Below, in pieces: positions 26,335-36,734 of a stretch of DNA of 48,499 bases; position 1 is the first letter of the stretch, and each line of letters opens with the position of its first letter. Below the pieces are notes generated by a model that was not told the DNA's origin, did no database searches, and saw only the letters and a program-made list of their open reading frames with translations. The stretch comes from Candidatus Methanophagales archaeon (GTDB lineage Archaea; Halobacteriota; Syntropharchaeia; Alkanophagales; Methanospirareceae): the NCBI GenBank assembly GCA_017883965.1, contig JAFNKG010000012.1, forward strand, positions 1 through 48,499, read 5' to 3'. A program made the position numbers and the translations under genes.

Positions 26335-27609
26335 ATGCTCCAAATACGTGAATATCAACCTAAGGACAGGGAAAAAGTTAAGAGGTTAGTACTGGAGTTG
26401 AACAAATATTATCCGAGTATTGAGGGTTGGATAGATAGAGAGATACAAAGAATAGAAAACAACGAATCAAAATGCCTTGTTGTTGAGTTGGATAACGAAA
26501 TTGGTGGAGTTGCCATTTCTGCTATGACGAAATTTCCCAAGAAGAACGATATAGTTAAACTAAAGACATTCTATCTCAGTGAAAATTTCAGAGAGTATGG
26601 GATGGGACCTTACCTACTGGAAAGGGTTATAGACGAGTGGGTTAAGGATAAGGCGAAGAAGATTTACGTCACATTTGCTGAGGAAGAAATGGAAGAGTTA
26701 AAATCGTTTTTCGATAAATATGGTTTCCTCTTCGATGGCATATCGCCTCTGGTGTATAGAGACATTGTTTCTGAATATATTATGAGTAAGGTTCTTATCT
26801 ACAATAAGATAACCGAAGAGAAATTTGTGGATTTTATATGCGATTACCTTCTGAGGTTAAGAGGATACAGGATAAAGCAAAGAGATGGTGCCGATGTTAT
26901 TGTCGAAAGAGTAAATGGGCTTAAGAGCCAAATTAATACATTTGTTAGGATATTGACAGAACCAGATCCGCCAAAAGAACTGATTGAAGAGATTGAAACT
27001 AAGAGAAAAGAGCATGGATGTTCAAATTCTCTACTGGTCTCATATTATCCTGTTGATATAGAAACAGGAAAACTTGATGTAATTGATGGATATGATATTG
27101 AAAACTTCTTCTATCCTTTGAGGATGCGGAGAAAAAAATACGCAGGAATCATTGCCCCGGTTAAGCCAGTATATGCAAATCAACTTCTATATGACGGAAC
27201 ACAGGCACTACTTAGTCCACATAAAAAATCATTGAGAAGAGATAAGGTTTTCTATAAATATCCAAGTGCGTATCGTGAAGTCAGGCGAGGAAGTACGTTT
27301 GTTTTCTATGTAAGTGACCCTGTTAAAGCAATTATTGGGGAGGGGAAGATAGAAAGAGTAGTTATTGACACCTCTGAAAATCTGTATAATAAGTATGAGC
27401 AAAAAGGTGTGTTGACTCTTAAAGAGGTTAAAACGTATGCTGATACGAACAACAAAGTACTTGCGTTTGTCATAGGTAAAGTCACGAGATACCCCAAAAA
27501 GGTTCCCATTGATGTAATTAGAAGCGAAATTAAACCCGGTTTTGACCCTCAAGGTTCGTGTTTCATTTCTCAGAAGGAATTGGATACCATACGAAAATTG
27601 GGGTTATGA
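26335..27609 (+). CDS. GNAT-like N-terminus fused to a C-terminal PUA/ASCH/EVE-like region
   Basis: LKTFYLSENFREYGMGPYLLERVIDEWVKDKAKKIYVTFAE; C-terminal RRGSTFVFYVSDPVKAIIGEGKIERVVID. Confidence 0.6.
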   Translation: MLQIREYQPKDREKVKRLVLELNKYYPSIEGWIDREIQRIENNESKCLVVELDNEIGGVAISAMTKFPKKNDIVKLKTFYLSENFREYGMGPYLLERVIDEWVKDKAKKIYVTFAEEEMEELKSFFDKYGFLFDGISPLVYRDIVSEYIMSKVLIYNKITEEKFVDFICDYLLRLRGYRIKQRDGADVIVERVNGLKSQINTFVRILTEPDPPKELIEEIETKRKEHGCSNSLLVSYYPVDIETGKLDVIDGYDIENFFYPLRMRRKKYAGIIAPVKPVYANQLLYDGTQALLSPHKKSLRRDKVFYKYPSAYREVRRGSTFVFYVSDPVKAIIGEGKIERVVIDTSENLYNKYEQKGVLTLKEVKTYADTNNKVLAFVIGKVTRYPKKVPIDVIRSEIKPGFDPQGSCFISQKELDTIRKLGL

Positions 27610-27612
27610 ATC

Positions 27613-28077
27613 ATGAACGTTAGAGATATACAGATAAGAGAATTACCAAGTTTATTTGAAGTCGAAGAAAGCGAACAAATGTTACTGTTCTCAATTAAAC
27701 CCGAGTTCTCAGAGCTTATTTTGAGTGGGAAGAAGACCGTTGAATTGAGAAAGCAGGTTCCTAAAAAGAAAAGCAGATACGCTATTATCTATGAAAGCTC
27801 TCCAAGCAAGGGCATCACCGGACTTTTCGTAATTAAAGGCATTCAGGTCAAGCCAATTAGAGAAATATCACGACTGTTATCTGAAGCGTGTGTTTCCTCT
27901 CAGTTTTTGGGGGAATACTATGAGGATTACAACAAAGGCGTTGTCATTGAGATAGAAAACGCATTTAGATTTGAGAGGAAGGTGTCATTATATGAGTTAC
28001 GAGACCTTATGGACTTTGCCCCACCTCAAGATTTCTGTTATTTTGATGTTAATTTAGTTCAGGAGGTATTGAGATAA
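27613..28077 (+). CDS. ASCH-domain (PUA-like) protein
   Basis: LLFSIKPEFSELILSGKKTVELRKQVPKKKSRYAIIYESSPSKGITGLFVIKGI. Confidence 0.8.
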   Translation: MNVRDIQIRELPSLFEVEESEQMLLFSIKPEFSELILSGKKTVELRKQVPKKKSRYAIIYESSPSKGITGLFVIKGIQVKPIREISRLLSEACVSSQFLGEYYEDYNKGVVIEIENAFRFERKVSLYELRDLMDFAPPQDFCYFDVNLVQEVLR

Positions 28078-28147
28078 AAATAGGAGTTACGGAGTGTATT
28101 GAAAAAGATTTATTTAAATTGGTTCTTATGATAATTATAAGATCAAA

Positions 28148-29026
28148 ATGGATGAAAGCCAGATAATATTCGATGAAGAGGAGGGTGTTGATCCTGAGGA
28201 TATTCGATTAACTCGCCCCTCTCATAACGAACTCTTAAAAAAACTTAATTGGATAAAAGGACCCGCTTGTGTTCAAATTGAAGATGAACAATATTGTTTA
28301 GATCCATTTTGGTTGTCTGGACTGTCTATTTTATCAGAAGATGGTTTAAAAGAACTTGATGCTTTGAGGACTTTTATTGAAGAAGATATGGAAGATAAAA
28401 TGACATCGCATATCCCTTCCATTCGACACGTAGGTGGATTTCCTTTTTCGTATACATTGTTTTATTCTACCTCAACAATTGATGATTTAAAATCTAAGCA
28501 CTTTCTGCGTGTAGATTTCCCGCTTTTGGGAGGATACATAAGCTATAAATCTGATGTATCTAAAAATGAAATAGAGAGAGTATATAAAGATAATCGTAAA
28601 TTTTTCGAAAGATCATTATACGACAGAGGTTTCAAATGGCAAGTTTTTTGGGGCTATTTAAAAGATACAATACAGAATCCCAATATCATTTATTTCGCGA
28701 AAGATAACAAATTTTTATATGCTGAAGACGTATATCAGGGGAAGAGAGATAGTCATTCTATTTTCTTTGATTATCTTGATATTTTTACTTGCCCACCAAA
28801 TAAGCGAAATCCTAGCGAAACGATTGAATTTATGCGAAATCTATCAGATAAAAAACCGTATATTGTCAAAGTTAAACTAGGAGACGTAAAAATATTATTT
28901 GAAGACGTGAGCACAGAAGAAGAAAGAGTTTTAGATTCGTTTGAAATATCTGCACTAGATCTTAGATTAAACATTAGGCAACCAGGTTTATTTAAATTTC
29001 ATAACCGATGCAAAGAGGTTACATAA
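28148..29026 (+). CDS. hypothetical protein
   Basis: 292 aa intact ORF; no family recognised; 1 nt gap to the next gene. Confidence 0.6.
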   Translation: MDESQIIFDEEEGVDPEDIRLTRPSHNELLKKLNWIKGPACVQIEDEQYCLDPFWLSGLSILSEDGLKELDALRTFIEEDMEDKMTSHIPSIRHVGGFPFSYTLFYSTSTIDDLKSKHFLRVDFPLLGGYISYKSDVSKNEIERVYKDNRKFFERSLYDRGFKWQVFWGYLKDTIQNPNIIYFAKDNKFLYAEDVYQGKRDSHSIFFDYLDIFTCPPNKRNPSETIEFMRNLSDKKPYIVKVKLGDVKILFEDVSTEEERVLDSFEISALDLRLNIRQPGLFKFHNRCKEVT

Positions 29027-29027
29027 A

Positions 29028-29900
29028 ATGTCAGTTATAACCGATATTTTAGCATTTTTTAAGCTTTTGAAGTTGACAATAGATTCATTATTATCTATTA
29101 AAGAGATTTTATCTGAATCCACATTAGAAATCCAAGAGTTAGTTGACCAGATTAAAAACGCTCAGATAGATTATGGATCAAAAATAAATGTGACCGGAAT
29201 TTATTCTGATTTTGTTCCGGTATCAAGGCATCTTATTATTGATTTGGCAGAATATAAACATTGTCTTCCTATTGATCCAATACCATGCAGACCATTTTCT
29301 ATTGAAGGATATTATTGTTCTTCTATCCAGTATTATAAATCAGAATATGCTGGCGATCCAGAATGTATACCGGTATTTTTTAAAGTAGATACAAAAAGAC
29401 CAACCATACCTTATTTATCCGGCACAACGGTTGAGATTAAAGGCAAACTAATAAGTATACCCGATATTTGGAAAAAAATTTTGGATGTTGACGCACCCGC
29501 AGGAATATTAGCAAAATCAATAGATTTAATCGGAGCTGAAAAGAATAGTTTTGGCGTGCTTCCTTGGAAAGTCGTTAGAGATAAAAATAATGTTTTGAAG
29601 AATGGTGGAGGACGGATATTGTCATCAGATATATTCTGGTCGTTTAATGAACGAATTGACAATCAGAGGATTTTATGCTTGAATGGAGGAAAGACTGGTC
29701 GTCGCCACGGTAATATTGATGAACCCTATGAAAATGTTTATGAATTTTATCTCGTTAATATTCTTGATGAAGATGAACTAAAATCTGCTTCAGAGTATTT
29801 ATCAAGTAAGTTTGGTAGTAGCAAGGTAGATGCTCAATGGGACATGGTAAAAAACCCGTATAATCAAACTAATTGGTTAAGACAGGAACTCGGACTTTAA
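29028..29900 (+). CDS. hypothetical protein
   Basis: 290 aa intact ORF with hydrophobic/helical N-terminus; no family recognised. Confidence 0.6.
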   Translation: MSVITDILAFFKLLKLTIDSLLSIKEILSESTLEIQELVDQIKNAQIDYGSKINVTGIYSDFVPVSRHLIIDLAEYKHCLPIDPIPCRPFSIEGYYCSSIQYYKSEYAGDPECIPVFFKVDTKRPTIPYLSGTTVEIKGKLISIPDIWKKILDVDAPAGILAKSIDLIGAEKNSFGVLPWKVVRDKNNVLKNGGGRILSSDIFWSFNERIDNQRILCLNGGKTGRRHGNIDEPYENVYEFYLVNILDEDELKSASEYLSSKFGSSKVDAQWDMVKNPYNQTNWLRQELGL

Positions 29901-29925
29901 GGTCATAAAAAAAACACCATACAAG

Positions 29926-30441
29926 ATGGAAGTCAAAGAGCATATTGTTGAGGAATATTTCAGAAGAAAAGGGTATTTGACGAACTCGAATATCAGGTTG
30001 GAAGGGAATCGTGAGATTGATATTATAGCATTAAATCGTGAAGAAAAGCGGTATCTACACATCGAAGTAAGTGTAAGACTTGGCTACTCATTTCAATTGG
30101 TTGACGATGCTCACAAATTTGATATATTCAATTACCCAAAGAAGAAATTTGAAGACCCAAGGGTAAAGGAATATATTCGAGAAATATTCGGCACAGATGA
30201 CTATGAGAAAGTTATTGTTATATGGAGTAAACCAAAGAAAGACTGGAAGGCAATAAAGGAGGCTGCAAATGAGCAGAAAATCTCGATTTTATTTTTGGAA
30301 GACATATTAAAAGAACTCTTGAATGATTTAAAGCATGATAAGAAGAATCAAAGGGATGAAATAATAAGAACACTTCAATTAGTATCACGGATTATAGAAG
30401 ATGAAGGAATTCATAGAGATCAAAATCTCACAAAAGGATGA
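29926..30441 (+). CDS. restriction-endonuclease-fold-like protein
   Basis: VEEYFRRKGYLTNSNIRLEGNREIDIIALNREEKRYLHIEVSVR resembles a PD-(D/E)xK core. Confidence 0.6.
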   Translation: MEVKEHIVEEYFRRKGYLTNSNIRLEGNREIDIIALNREEKRYLHIEVSVRLGYSFQLVDDAHKFDIFNYPKKKFEDPRVKEYIREIFGTDDYEKVIVIWSKPKKDWKAIKEAANEQKISILFLEDILKELLNDLKHDKKNQRDEIIRTLQLVSRIIEDEGIHRDQNLTKG

Positions 30442-30453
30442 TGGTGATAAAAG

Positions 30454-31500
30454 GTGATAAAAATGCTCAATCCGAATTTTAGATATACGAACAAAATCGT
30501 GAGGCTGCTCACTAAAATATCTGCATCGAGAGAGATAATACTCAATTCGCCGCTAATTCCGAAATGGGAAGTTACCTTAAGGCGAGAAGCCATTATCCGC
30601 AGCGCACATTCATCTACGAGCATAGAGGGAAACAGGTTATCTTTAGACCAGGTAAGTGATTTAGCCTTTGGACGTGAAGTAACGGCTATTCGCAAGGACA
30701 AACAGGAAGTCTTGAATTATCTCAAGGTATTGGAGAATCTTGATAGGGTAACCAAAGGTGACAAAATTACCGAAAAGGACATCTTGAATATCCATCGAAT
30801 GTTAACCGAAGACACGTTGGAAAACCCCTCTGATTGTGGAACTTATCGAAATCGCTACGTTGTGGTTGGGAACAGGATAACAGGTGAGATTATTTTTCGA
30901 CCACCAGAAAACGAAGAGGTGCCGGGATTGGTTAAAGATTTAGTAGAATGGGTGAACTCCGAGGAAACCAAAGAACTTGACTCTATTCTCGTGGCAGGCA
31001 TTGCACACTATGAATTTGTGCGAATCCATCCTTTTGTTGATGGTAATGGCAGAACCGCAAGGGCTTTGGCAACGCTGATTTTATATCTGCGAGGTTTCGA
31101 TACAAAACAATTCTTCTGCCTTGATGACTACTACGATTCCGATAGACCGGCGTATTACAGAGCGTTGCAAAGCGTTGACCAGAGAACGTGGGACTTGACC
31201 GATTGGCTGGAATATTTCGCTGAAGGAGTAGCAATAAGTATTGATGCCGTAAAGGAAAGGGTAGTAAGGCTCAGCAGCGAGAGATTGAGAAAAGCAAAGA
31301 GAGGTCAGATTGCTTTATCTGAAAGACAGATGCAGATTGTGGAATTTATCAATACCGCAGGCAAAATTACGAGTGGCGACATTCAGAGGATGTTTAAAAT
31401 CTCCAGACAGGCAGCACACAAGGAAATAAAAGCATTAATAGAATTGGAAGTTATAAAGTCACAAGGGGAAGGGAGAGCGACATATTATGTTCTGGAGTGA
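30454..31500 (+). CDS. Fic family protein with C-terminal HTH
   Basis: HPFVDGNGRTARALATLIL Fic motif; N-terminal HSSTSIEGNRLS inhibitory-like motif; C-terminal wHTH. Confidence 0.93.
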   Translation: MIKMLNPNFRYTNKIVRLLTKISASREIILNSPLIPKWEVTLRREAIIRSAHSSTSIEGNRLSLDQVSDLAFGREVTAIRKDKQEVLNYLKVLENLDRVTKGDKITEKDILNIHRMLTEDTLENPSDCGTYRNRYVVVGNRITGEIIFRPPENEEVPGLVKDLVEWVNSEETKELDSILVAGIAHYEFVRIHPFVDGNGRTARALATLILYLRGFDTKQFFCLDDYYDSDRPAYYRALQSVDQRTWDLTDWLEYFAEGVAISIDAVKERVVRLSSERLRKAKRGQIALSERQMQIVEFINTAGKITSGDIQRMFKISRQAAHKEIKALIELEVIKSQGEGRATYYVLE

Positions 31501-31532
31501 GTTGACGCATTGGTTGACGCATTGGTTGACGC
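31501..31532. repeat. short tandem repeat, 12 bp unit GTTGACGCATTG, ~2.7 copies
   Basis: GTTGACGCATTGGTTGACGCATTGGTTGACGC immediately after the fic stop codon. Confidence 0.85.
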
Positions 31533-31587
31533 AAAAGCGAAATGATACAAAGAAAAACTTGAAAGTAAGTGATAAATAAAAAAGAAA

Positions 31588-33075
31588 ATGAGGGCGGAAA
31601 AAATGCAAAAACAAAATAAGCCCCTGAAAGATTACATCTTGTCGCTGGATGCGGACGAATGGCTATTTCACGCTGACGTGCTCGTGGACAAGGCGCATGT
31701 AGTGATGTTAGAAGAGCAGGGGATAATAAAGAGAGAAGAAGCAGCGGAGATTCTGAAGTGCTTAATTAAAATAGAGGGGGATGATTTTATCGAACACGAA
31801 CTCCCATCCTACGAGGACGTGCATACCGCAATCGAATCCGCATTGATAAAAGAAATGGGCGAGGACATAGGAGGAATGATGCACACCGGGCGGTCGAGAA
31901 ATGACGAAGTGGCAACGTGCATAAGAATCGCGCTTCGTGAAGAGCTGTTAGAGCTGATGAAGGAAGTAAACGAGTTGAAAAGAGCGATAATAGAAAAAGC
32001 GGTTGAGAACGTTGATACAGTGATGCCAGGCTATACGCATTTACAGCATGCACAGCCAACTACATTCGCACATCATTTCTTAGCGCATTTTGATGCGTTC
32101 GCTCGTGATTTCTCTCGTGTTGTGAATGCATATGAACATACAAACGTAAGTCCTTTAGGTGCCGCAGCATTCGCATCTACCGGATTTCCGATAGACCGTG
32201 AGAAAACGGCGAAACTTCTTGGGTTTGATTCCGTGCTGGAAAATTCAATGGACGCCGTTTCCACAAGGGATTTCGTCATCGAGGCGATTTCTTGCTACGC
32301 GAATCTGATGACAAACCTGAGCAGGCTTGCAGAAGAGTTAATACTGTGGAGCACCTCTGAATTCGATTTCGTCCGTATTCCTGCGGAATATGCAACCGGA
32401 AGTTCCATAATGCCACAGAAACGAAACCCGGACTACGCAGAACTCGTCAGGGCGAGAGCAGGCACTGTCCACGGATGTTTGATGAGCGTGCTTTCTATAT
32501 GCAAAGCGTTGCCTTATTCCTACAACCGCGATTTGCAAGAAGTCACACCACATCTGTTGAAAGCCACTAAAACCACTACCGCTTCAGTTGCAGTGATGAA
32601 CAGCATGATAGAAGGATTGGAATTGAAAAAAGAAGAGATGGAGAAAAAGGCACAAATTGGGTTCACTACCGCTACCGAGCTGGCTGATACTATTGTCAGA
32701 GAGACAGACGTGTCTTTTAGGACTGCTCATAAAATCGTATCTTCGTTGGCTGAAAAAGGTGTGGATAAAGTGGCATTAAAGGGTGTAAATGAGGTGGCAA
32801 GGGCGGTCATAGGGAAAGAACTCAGTGAGCTCGGGCTAACCGAGGAAAAAGTAAAAGAGGCGATGAACATCGCATTGAACATAGAAAAGCGGGCTGTTAA
32901 AGGTGGTCCAGCAAAAAAAGAAGTTCTGCGGATGTTACGAACGAGAAAAATGGTTTTGGATACGGATGTGAAATCGAGACAGGCGAAGGAAGGGAAGGTG
33001 AAAAGAAGCCTGGAGGAGTTGGAAAAAGAGGTGGAGAAAAAAATATCATCTCAACTCACGTCAAATGGAAGATAA
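31588..33075 (+). CDS. argH: argininosuccinate lyase
   Basis: GGMMHTGRSRNDEVATCIRIALREEL, GYTHLQHAQPTTFAHH, GSSIMPQKRNPDYAELVRARAG. Confidence 0.95.
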   Translation: MRAEKMQKQNKPLKDYILSLDADEWLFHADVLVDKAHVVMLEEQGIIKREEAAEILKCLIKIEGDDFIEHELPSYEDVHTAIESALIKEMGEDIGGMMHTGRSRNDEVATCIRIALREELLELMKEVNELKRAIIEKAVENVDTVMPGYTHLQHAQPTTFAHHFLAHFDAFARDFSRVVNAYEHTNVSPLGAAAFASTGFPIDREKTAKLLGFDSVLENSMDAVSTRDFVIEAISCYANLMTNLSRLAEELILWSTSEFDFVRIPAEYATGSSIMPQKRNPDYAELVRARAGTVHGCLMSVLSICKALPYSYNRDLQEVTPHLLKATKTTTASVAVMNSMIEGLELKKEEMEKKAQIGFTTATELADTIVRETDVSFRTAHKIVSSLAEKGVDKVALKGVNEVARAVIGKELSELGLTEEKVKEAMNIALNIEKRAVKGGPAKKEVLRMLRTRKMVLDTDVKSRQAKEGKVKRSLEELEKEVEKKISSQLTSNGR

Positions 33076-33077
33076 GC

Positions 33078-33119
33078 AAAAAGTTTTACCAACCACAACA
33101 TAATACAAAATTGTGGTAA
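33078..33119. terminator. inverted repeat downstream of argH
   Basis: TTTTACCAACCACAA...TTGTGGTAAAA. Confidence 0.35.
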
Positions 33120-33126
33120 AAGAGAA

Positions 33127-33588
33127 ATGGAAATACCGACTTTATCGGAAGAAGAAAAACAGAAGTTGTTTATGGAAATGTGGCTCGGTGCGATGATGGG
33201 TCCGATGGGGTTCATCATGCGAAAATTAGGTCCTGAGGCGCTGGAAGAATTGAATGAAGAAGCGGGTAAACACTGTGCTGCTGATCTGAAAGGAAGGGGC
33301 GTTGACGATGCATTGAAGTTCGCAATGAACTACGCAGTCGTAAACAAGAACATATTCGGCGGCGATGTAGAAGTAGAGGGGAATCCGGAAAAAGCGGTAC
33401 TTGATATGAAGAGATGCAGTAACCTGGAAGCAGCGTTACAATTCGCAGAAAAGGGCATGCCAATAACGAAGGAACAGCATTGTTCCGGTTGCATTAACGG
33501 TTATTTCAAGCGAGTAGCAAAGAATTTAGGGTTTAAGCTGGACGTTGAATTCACCGACAAGGGCTGCAGGATGACGATTTCAAAATAA
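33127..33588 (+). CDS. hypothetical protein with conserved-looking Cys residues
   Basis: 153 aa; C-terminal EQHCSGCINGYFKRVAKNLGFKLDVEF. Confidence 0.6.
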   Translation: MEIPTLSEEEKQKLFMEMWLGAMMGPMGFIMRKLGPEALEELNEEAGKHCAADLKGRGVDDALKFAMNYAVVNKNIFGGDVEVEGNPEKAVLDMKRCSNLEAALQFAEKGMPITKEQHCSGCINGYFKRVAKNLGFKLDVEFTDKGCRMTISK

Positions 33589-33605
33589 CTGGCTGGGAAT
33601 AAAAA

Positions 33606-33953
33606 ATGAATGGTAAAAGAATAGCAATCGCAACCGCGATAGGATTATTATGCGGGCTGTTTTGCGCATACGGGACGATATGGATTGCAGAATCAAAACT
33701 ATGGTTTGTTATCACAACAGGGCTTTTGGCGTTGATAGTATATAACCGAGTACTGATTGGTCTCTTTATTGGATTAGGTGATAATATCCCACTTCATCCG
33801 GTGATCCGAGGTGCGGTAATTGGTGCTATAATAAGCCTGGCAATGGCAATAAGGGGTATGATTGATACGAGTATAACCGATGGTTTGACATTTATTGCAT
33901 TTGGCGTGGTGTATGGAATCATCGCCGACTTCGTGGCAACTAAGTTATCATAA
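33606..33953 (+). CDS. small membrane protein
   Basis: 115 aa, several hydrophobic helices. Confidence 0.6.
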   Translation: MNGKRIAIATAIGLLCGLFCAYGTIWIAESKLWFVITTGLLALIVYNRVLIGLFIGLGDNIPLHPVIRGAVIGAIISLAMAIRGMIDTSITDGLTFIAFGVVYGIIADFVATKLS

Positions 33954-33970
33954 ACCAATAAAAATTAGAA

Positions 33971-34207
33971 ATGGTAAACCTGCGGTTACAAAAGACAATC
34001 CTTGAAGTGGTGGAGAACCAAATTAGAGAAAATGATCCACCTGAGACAAAAAAGACTCTTGATAGACTCTTGAAAGGGGGCTATTCAAGGGAAGATGCGA
34101 TGAAATTAATAGGTAGCGTTGTTCTTGCTGAGATATACAGAATCTTGAAGAACCACGAGCCTTTCAATGAGGAAAGATACGTCAAGGCTTTGAAAGAGCT
34201 GGCATAG
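33971..34207 (+). CDS. small conserved-type protein (DUF1841-like)
   Basis: 78 aa; ENDPPETKKTLDRLLKGGYSREDAMKLIGSVVLAEIYRILKN. Confidence 0.6.
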   Translation: MVNLRLQKTILEVVENQIRENDPPETKKTLDRLLKGGYSREDAMKLIGSVVLAEIYRILKNHEPFNEERYVKALKELA

Positions 34208-34219
34208 AATGTTTTACTC

Positions 34220-34729
34220 TTACTCCTCATCCTCATCACCGTATTGCGGCGGTGCTTTCCCGACAGATTCAACAATTTGTGGATACTTAGCATCCTTCTC
34301 AGGAGCCCTTATTTCTTTGAGTTGAACGACGAAATGCCACTCATCACCGTAATCGTAAAGAAACAACAACTTCTTCTCAGGTTCATCAAAAGCCTCATTC
34401 ACTTTTGTTCTCGCCACATTTCTGTTATCCTCCAATTCTCCAGGAGGGAGCAGCAGAGCAAATAAAATCGAGCGGGTAATACCTGTGGGCGATTCATAGC
34501 GTTCCACTGAGTCCGTCCAGCTTTTTATGTTATCATAGAACCCAAAAGCGTGGTCAAAATCAAAGTTAAAAGCGTCTGTGATAGATTCCGCTAACTCGTG
34601 CAATGTGAACGCTTCGGGAATAGCTAAGATCCGATATGGCATCTCTCCAATCCCGCCATACCAATCACTCACGGTCACCTTAAACAGGTATATCTCCTCT
34701 CCTTCTTCTGCTTTGCGTTTCTTTTTCAT
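34220..34729 (-). CDS. plasmid pRiA4b ORF-3-like family protein
   Basis: YLFKVTVSDWYGGIGEMPYRILAIPEAFTLHELAESITDAFNFDFDHAFGFY...FLYDYGDEWHFVVQL. Confidence 0.75.
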   Translation of the reverse strand: MKKKRKAEEGEEIYLFKVTVSDWYGGIGEMPYRILAIPEAFTLHELAESITDAFNFDFDHAFGFYDNIKSWTDSVERYESPTGITRSILFALLLPPGELEDNRNVARTKVNEAFDEPEKKLLFLYDYGDEWHFVVQLKEIRAPEKDAKYPQIVESVGKAPPQYGDEDEE

Positions 34730-34757
34730 TTTTCACTTTTCATTTTACATTTTGCAT

Positions 34758-36734
34758 TTAAAACGCCTCTTCTCTTTCCTTCTCCAACGCCGCTATTATC
34801 TCCTCATAAACTACTTTCAGCTCCTCTTTCCTGACCTTTCCCAGAAGCTTCTTTATCACCAACTCCGGTGTGCTCGATCCGATATGATTGAACATCGGTT
34901 GTCTGTCAACGATAATATTTCCAGCGGCATCCAATCCCTCTGACTCTATCCCATCCACTCTCACTTTTGCCATACTTATATGCGGCAATATCTCATGAAT
35001 CAAATGCGTTATCACAACAGCCAACGTATCTTTCGGCAGGTTATTCAATAGAGAAGCCATTATCCGCCCCATGGCGCCTGGTTCGGTAAGCGCCTCCAAT
35101 TCGTCTATTAAAACCACCTTCGCTCCCGCACGCATGAATATCCGGCTCAACGCCCGCATCGAATATTCAAAAGACCCCGTTTTCTTTATCATCTTACGCC
35201 GGTATAAATACAAAGGCATCAACGGTATTTCCGCTCTCTCCGCAGGCGCAGGCAGACCAAGCTCCGTGAGGATAATCGAGGTTGCAAGCGTAATCAGCAA
35301 ACAGGTCTTACCGCCGCTATTCGCACCTGTAAGGATGGCTACCGGATGCGGTGTAGCGCCAAAAATACCCAAATTCGCTTTTCCTATGGAATAAGAAACC
35401 GGCACTACCTTCTCACCTCCTCTTAGCTCCTCATCGAGTAAAAACATATTCCTGCCCATAACCACGCCTAACCCCTCTTCGCTTATTTCCGGTATATTCA
35501 ACCCGAAATCCATGCTAAATTGCAACACACCCAGCATAAAATCGAAATAGAAAAGCATTTTAATGGCGTTGCTCACTTCTTCTCTACGTTTCTCCAGTTG
35601 CTTTGCAAATTCTCTTGACTTGTAATACCTCACCTCGCCCATTTTCCTGTTATACCGCTGCCGCAACCGCTCTGTCTTTTCCCTCGAAAATTCAAACGGC
35701 AGTCCCCTCTCCAGGTTCTCATACGCACTTTCCCGCAGGACATTTTTATCCTCACCTGTAAGCATCAATTCATCCACCATGTTCACTAAAACCTCCTCTA
35801 AGTAACCTTTGAACTCCTCCACACCTCCGCCACTTCTCATAATCCTGCTCACTTCCTTGTTTAGCTCCTCCTCACGCCTGTAAATCACTTCGTCGAAGTT
35901 GGGTTCACCTTTGCTCCTCGCTGCTTCTATTTTTTCTATAACCGCCAGAACCTCTTCTAAATCCCCTACCGCGATACCTTTGAACAGATGCGAATCCTTG
36001 AGCTCCTCAAATTCGGTTAAGAGACTTACTATCACTTCTATTGCCTTCTTCTTTGCCATGAAAGAATTAGCAACTAACTCAGGATAAATCTCGCATGGCT
36101 CCGACAAATCATCTATATTTATGTTTATGACGCCCGGTTCATCAAATCCCGCCTCTCCTACTTCGCCAATTAACAGAATGATATTTTCCTTTCGCAAAAG
36201 CGCCTCCGCTTTATCTGCAGAATCAATAAAAGCTACACGCACGAAATCGCCATAATTTTCCTTTATCTCCGCTTCTACTCCGCTTCTACGAATAGCGATA
36301 AGAGGCGATTGCCCAAAGCTCATTTTCTCTATCCCTGCTTTAGAAATTACTTCCCGCACCCTCGCTATTTTCCCCTCACCCATTCGCTCTTTTAATTTCT
36401 CGCTCTCGCTCGCATCCTTAAGCCTCATTTGCAGCTCCTCCCTGTCGAGGGAAGGAGTAAGTGTAAGAACCACGTCCCTACCATTTTTCGTTACGGCGTA
36501 AGAGGAGAGGATTTCCAGAATCTCTTTCTCTAATTCTCTCGTTTCTTTAGTGCAGAAGACCTCCCTCACTTTATATCCTGCTAAATCCTCGTTATTTTTT
36601 ATCACTATCTTCTCCGCTTCTCTTCTTTTTATTCCGAGAATTGAAGATAAGGTCTCGATGTCCGGAAACTCTACCGCATCCTTCATATAGGGCTTTATGA
36701 ATTGCGGGATATGAGAATGCGATTTATTGAGCAT
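34758..36734 (-). CDS. archaeal MutS-like ATPase
   Basis: [28 protein letters not shown] (Walker A), [24 protein letters not shown]. Confidence 0.85.
   Translation of the reverse strand: MLNKSHSHIPQFIKPYMKDAVEFPDIETLSSILGIKRREAEKIVIKNNEDLAGYKVREVFCTKETRELEKEILEILSSYAVTKNGRDVVLTLTPSLDREELQMRLKDASESEKLKERMGEGKIARVREVISKAGIEKMSFGQSPLIAIRRSGVEAEIKENYGDFVRVAFIDSADKAEALLRKENIILLIGEVGEAGFDEPGVININIDDLSEPCEIYPELVANSFMAKKKAIEVIVSLLTEFEELKDSHLFKGIAVGDLEEVLAVIEKIEAARSKGEPNFDEVIYRREEELNKEVSRIMRSGGGVEEFKGYLEEVLVNMVDELMLTGEDKNVLRESAYENLERGLPFEFSREKTERLRQRYNRKMGEVRYYKSREFAKQLEKRREEVSNAIKMLFYFDFMLGVLQFSMDFGLNIPEISEEGLGVVMGRNMFLLDEELRGGEKVVPVSYSIGKANLGIFGATPHPVAILTGANSGGKTCLLITLATSIILTELGLPAPAERAEIPLMPLYLYRRKMIKKTGSFEYSMRALSRIFMRAGAKVVLIDELEALTEPGAMGRIMASLLNNLPKDTLAVVITHLIHEILPHISMAKVRVDGIESEGLDAAGNIIVDRQPMFNHIGSSTPELVIKKLLGKVRKEELKVVYEEIIAALEKEREEAF

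Noticed and set aside
34578-34943. 121-aa plus-strand ORF spanning two genes
   Set aside because: Antisense to the pRiA4b ORF-3-like and MutS-like genes; no domain.
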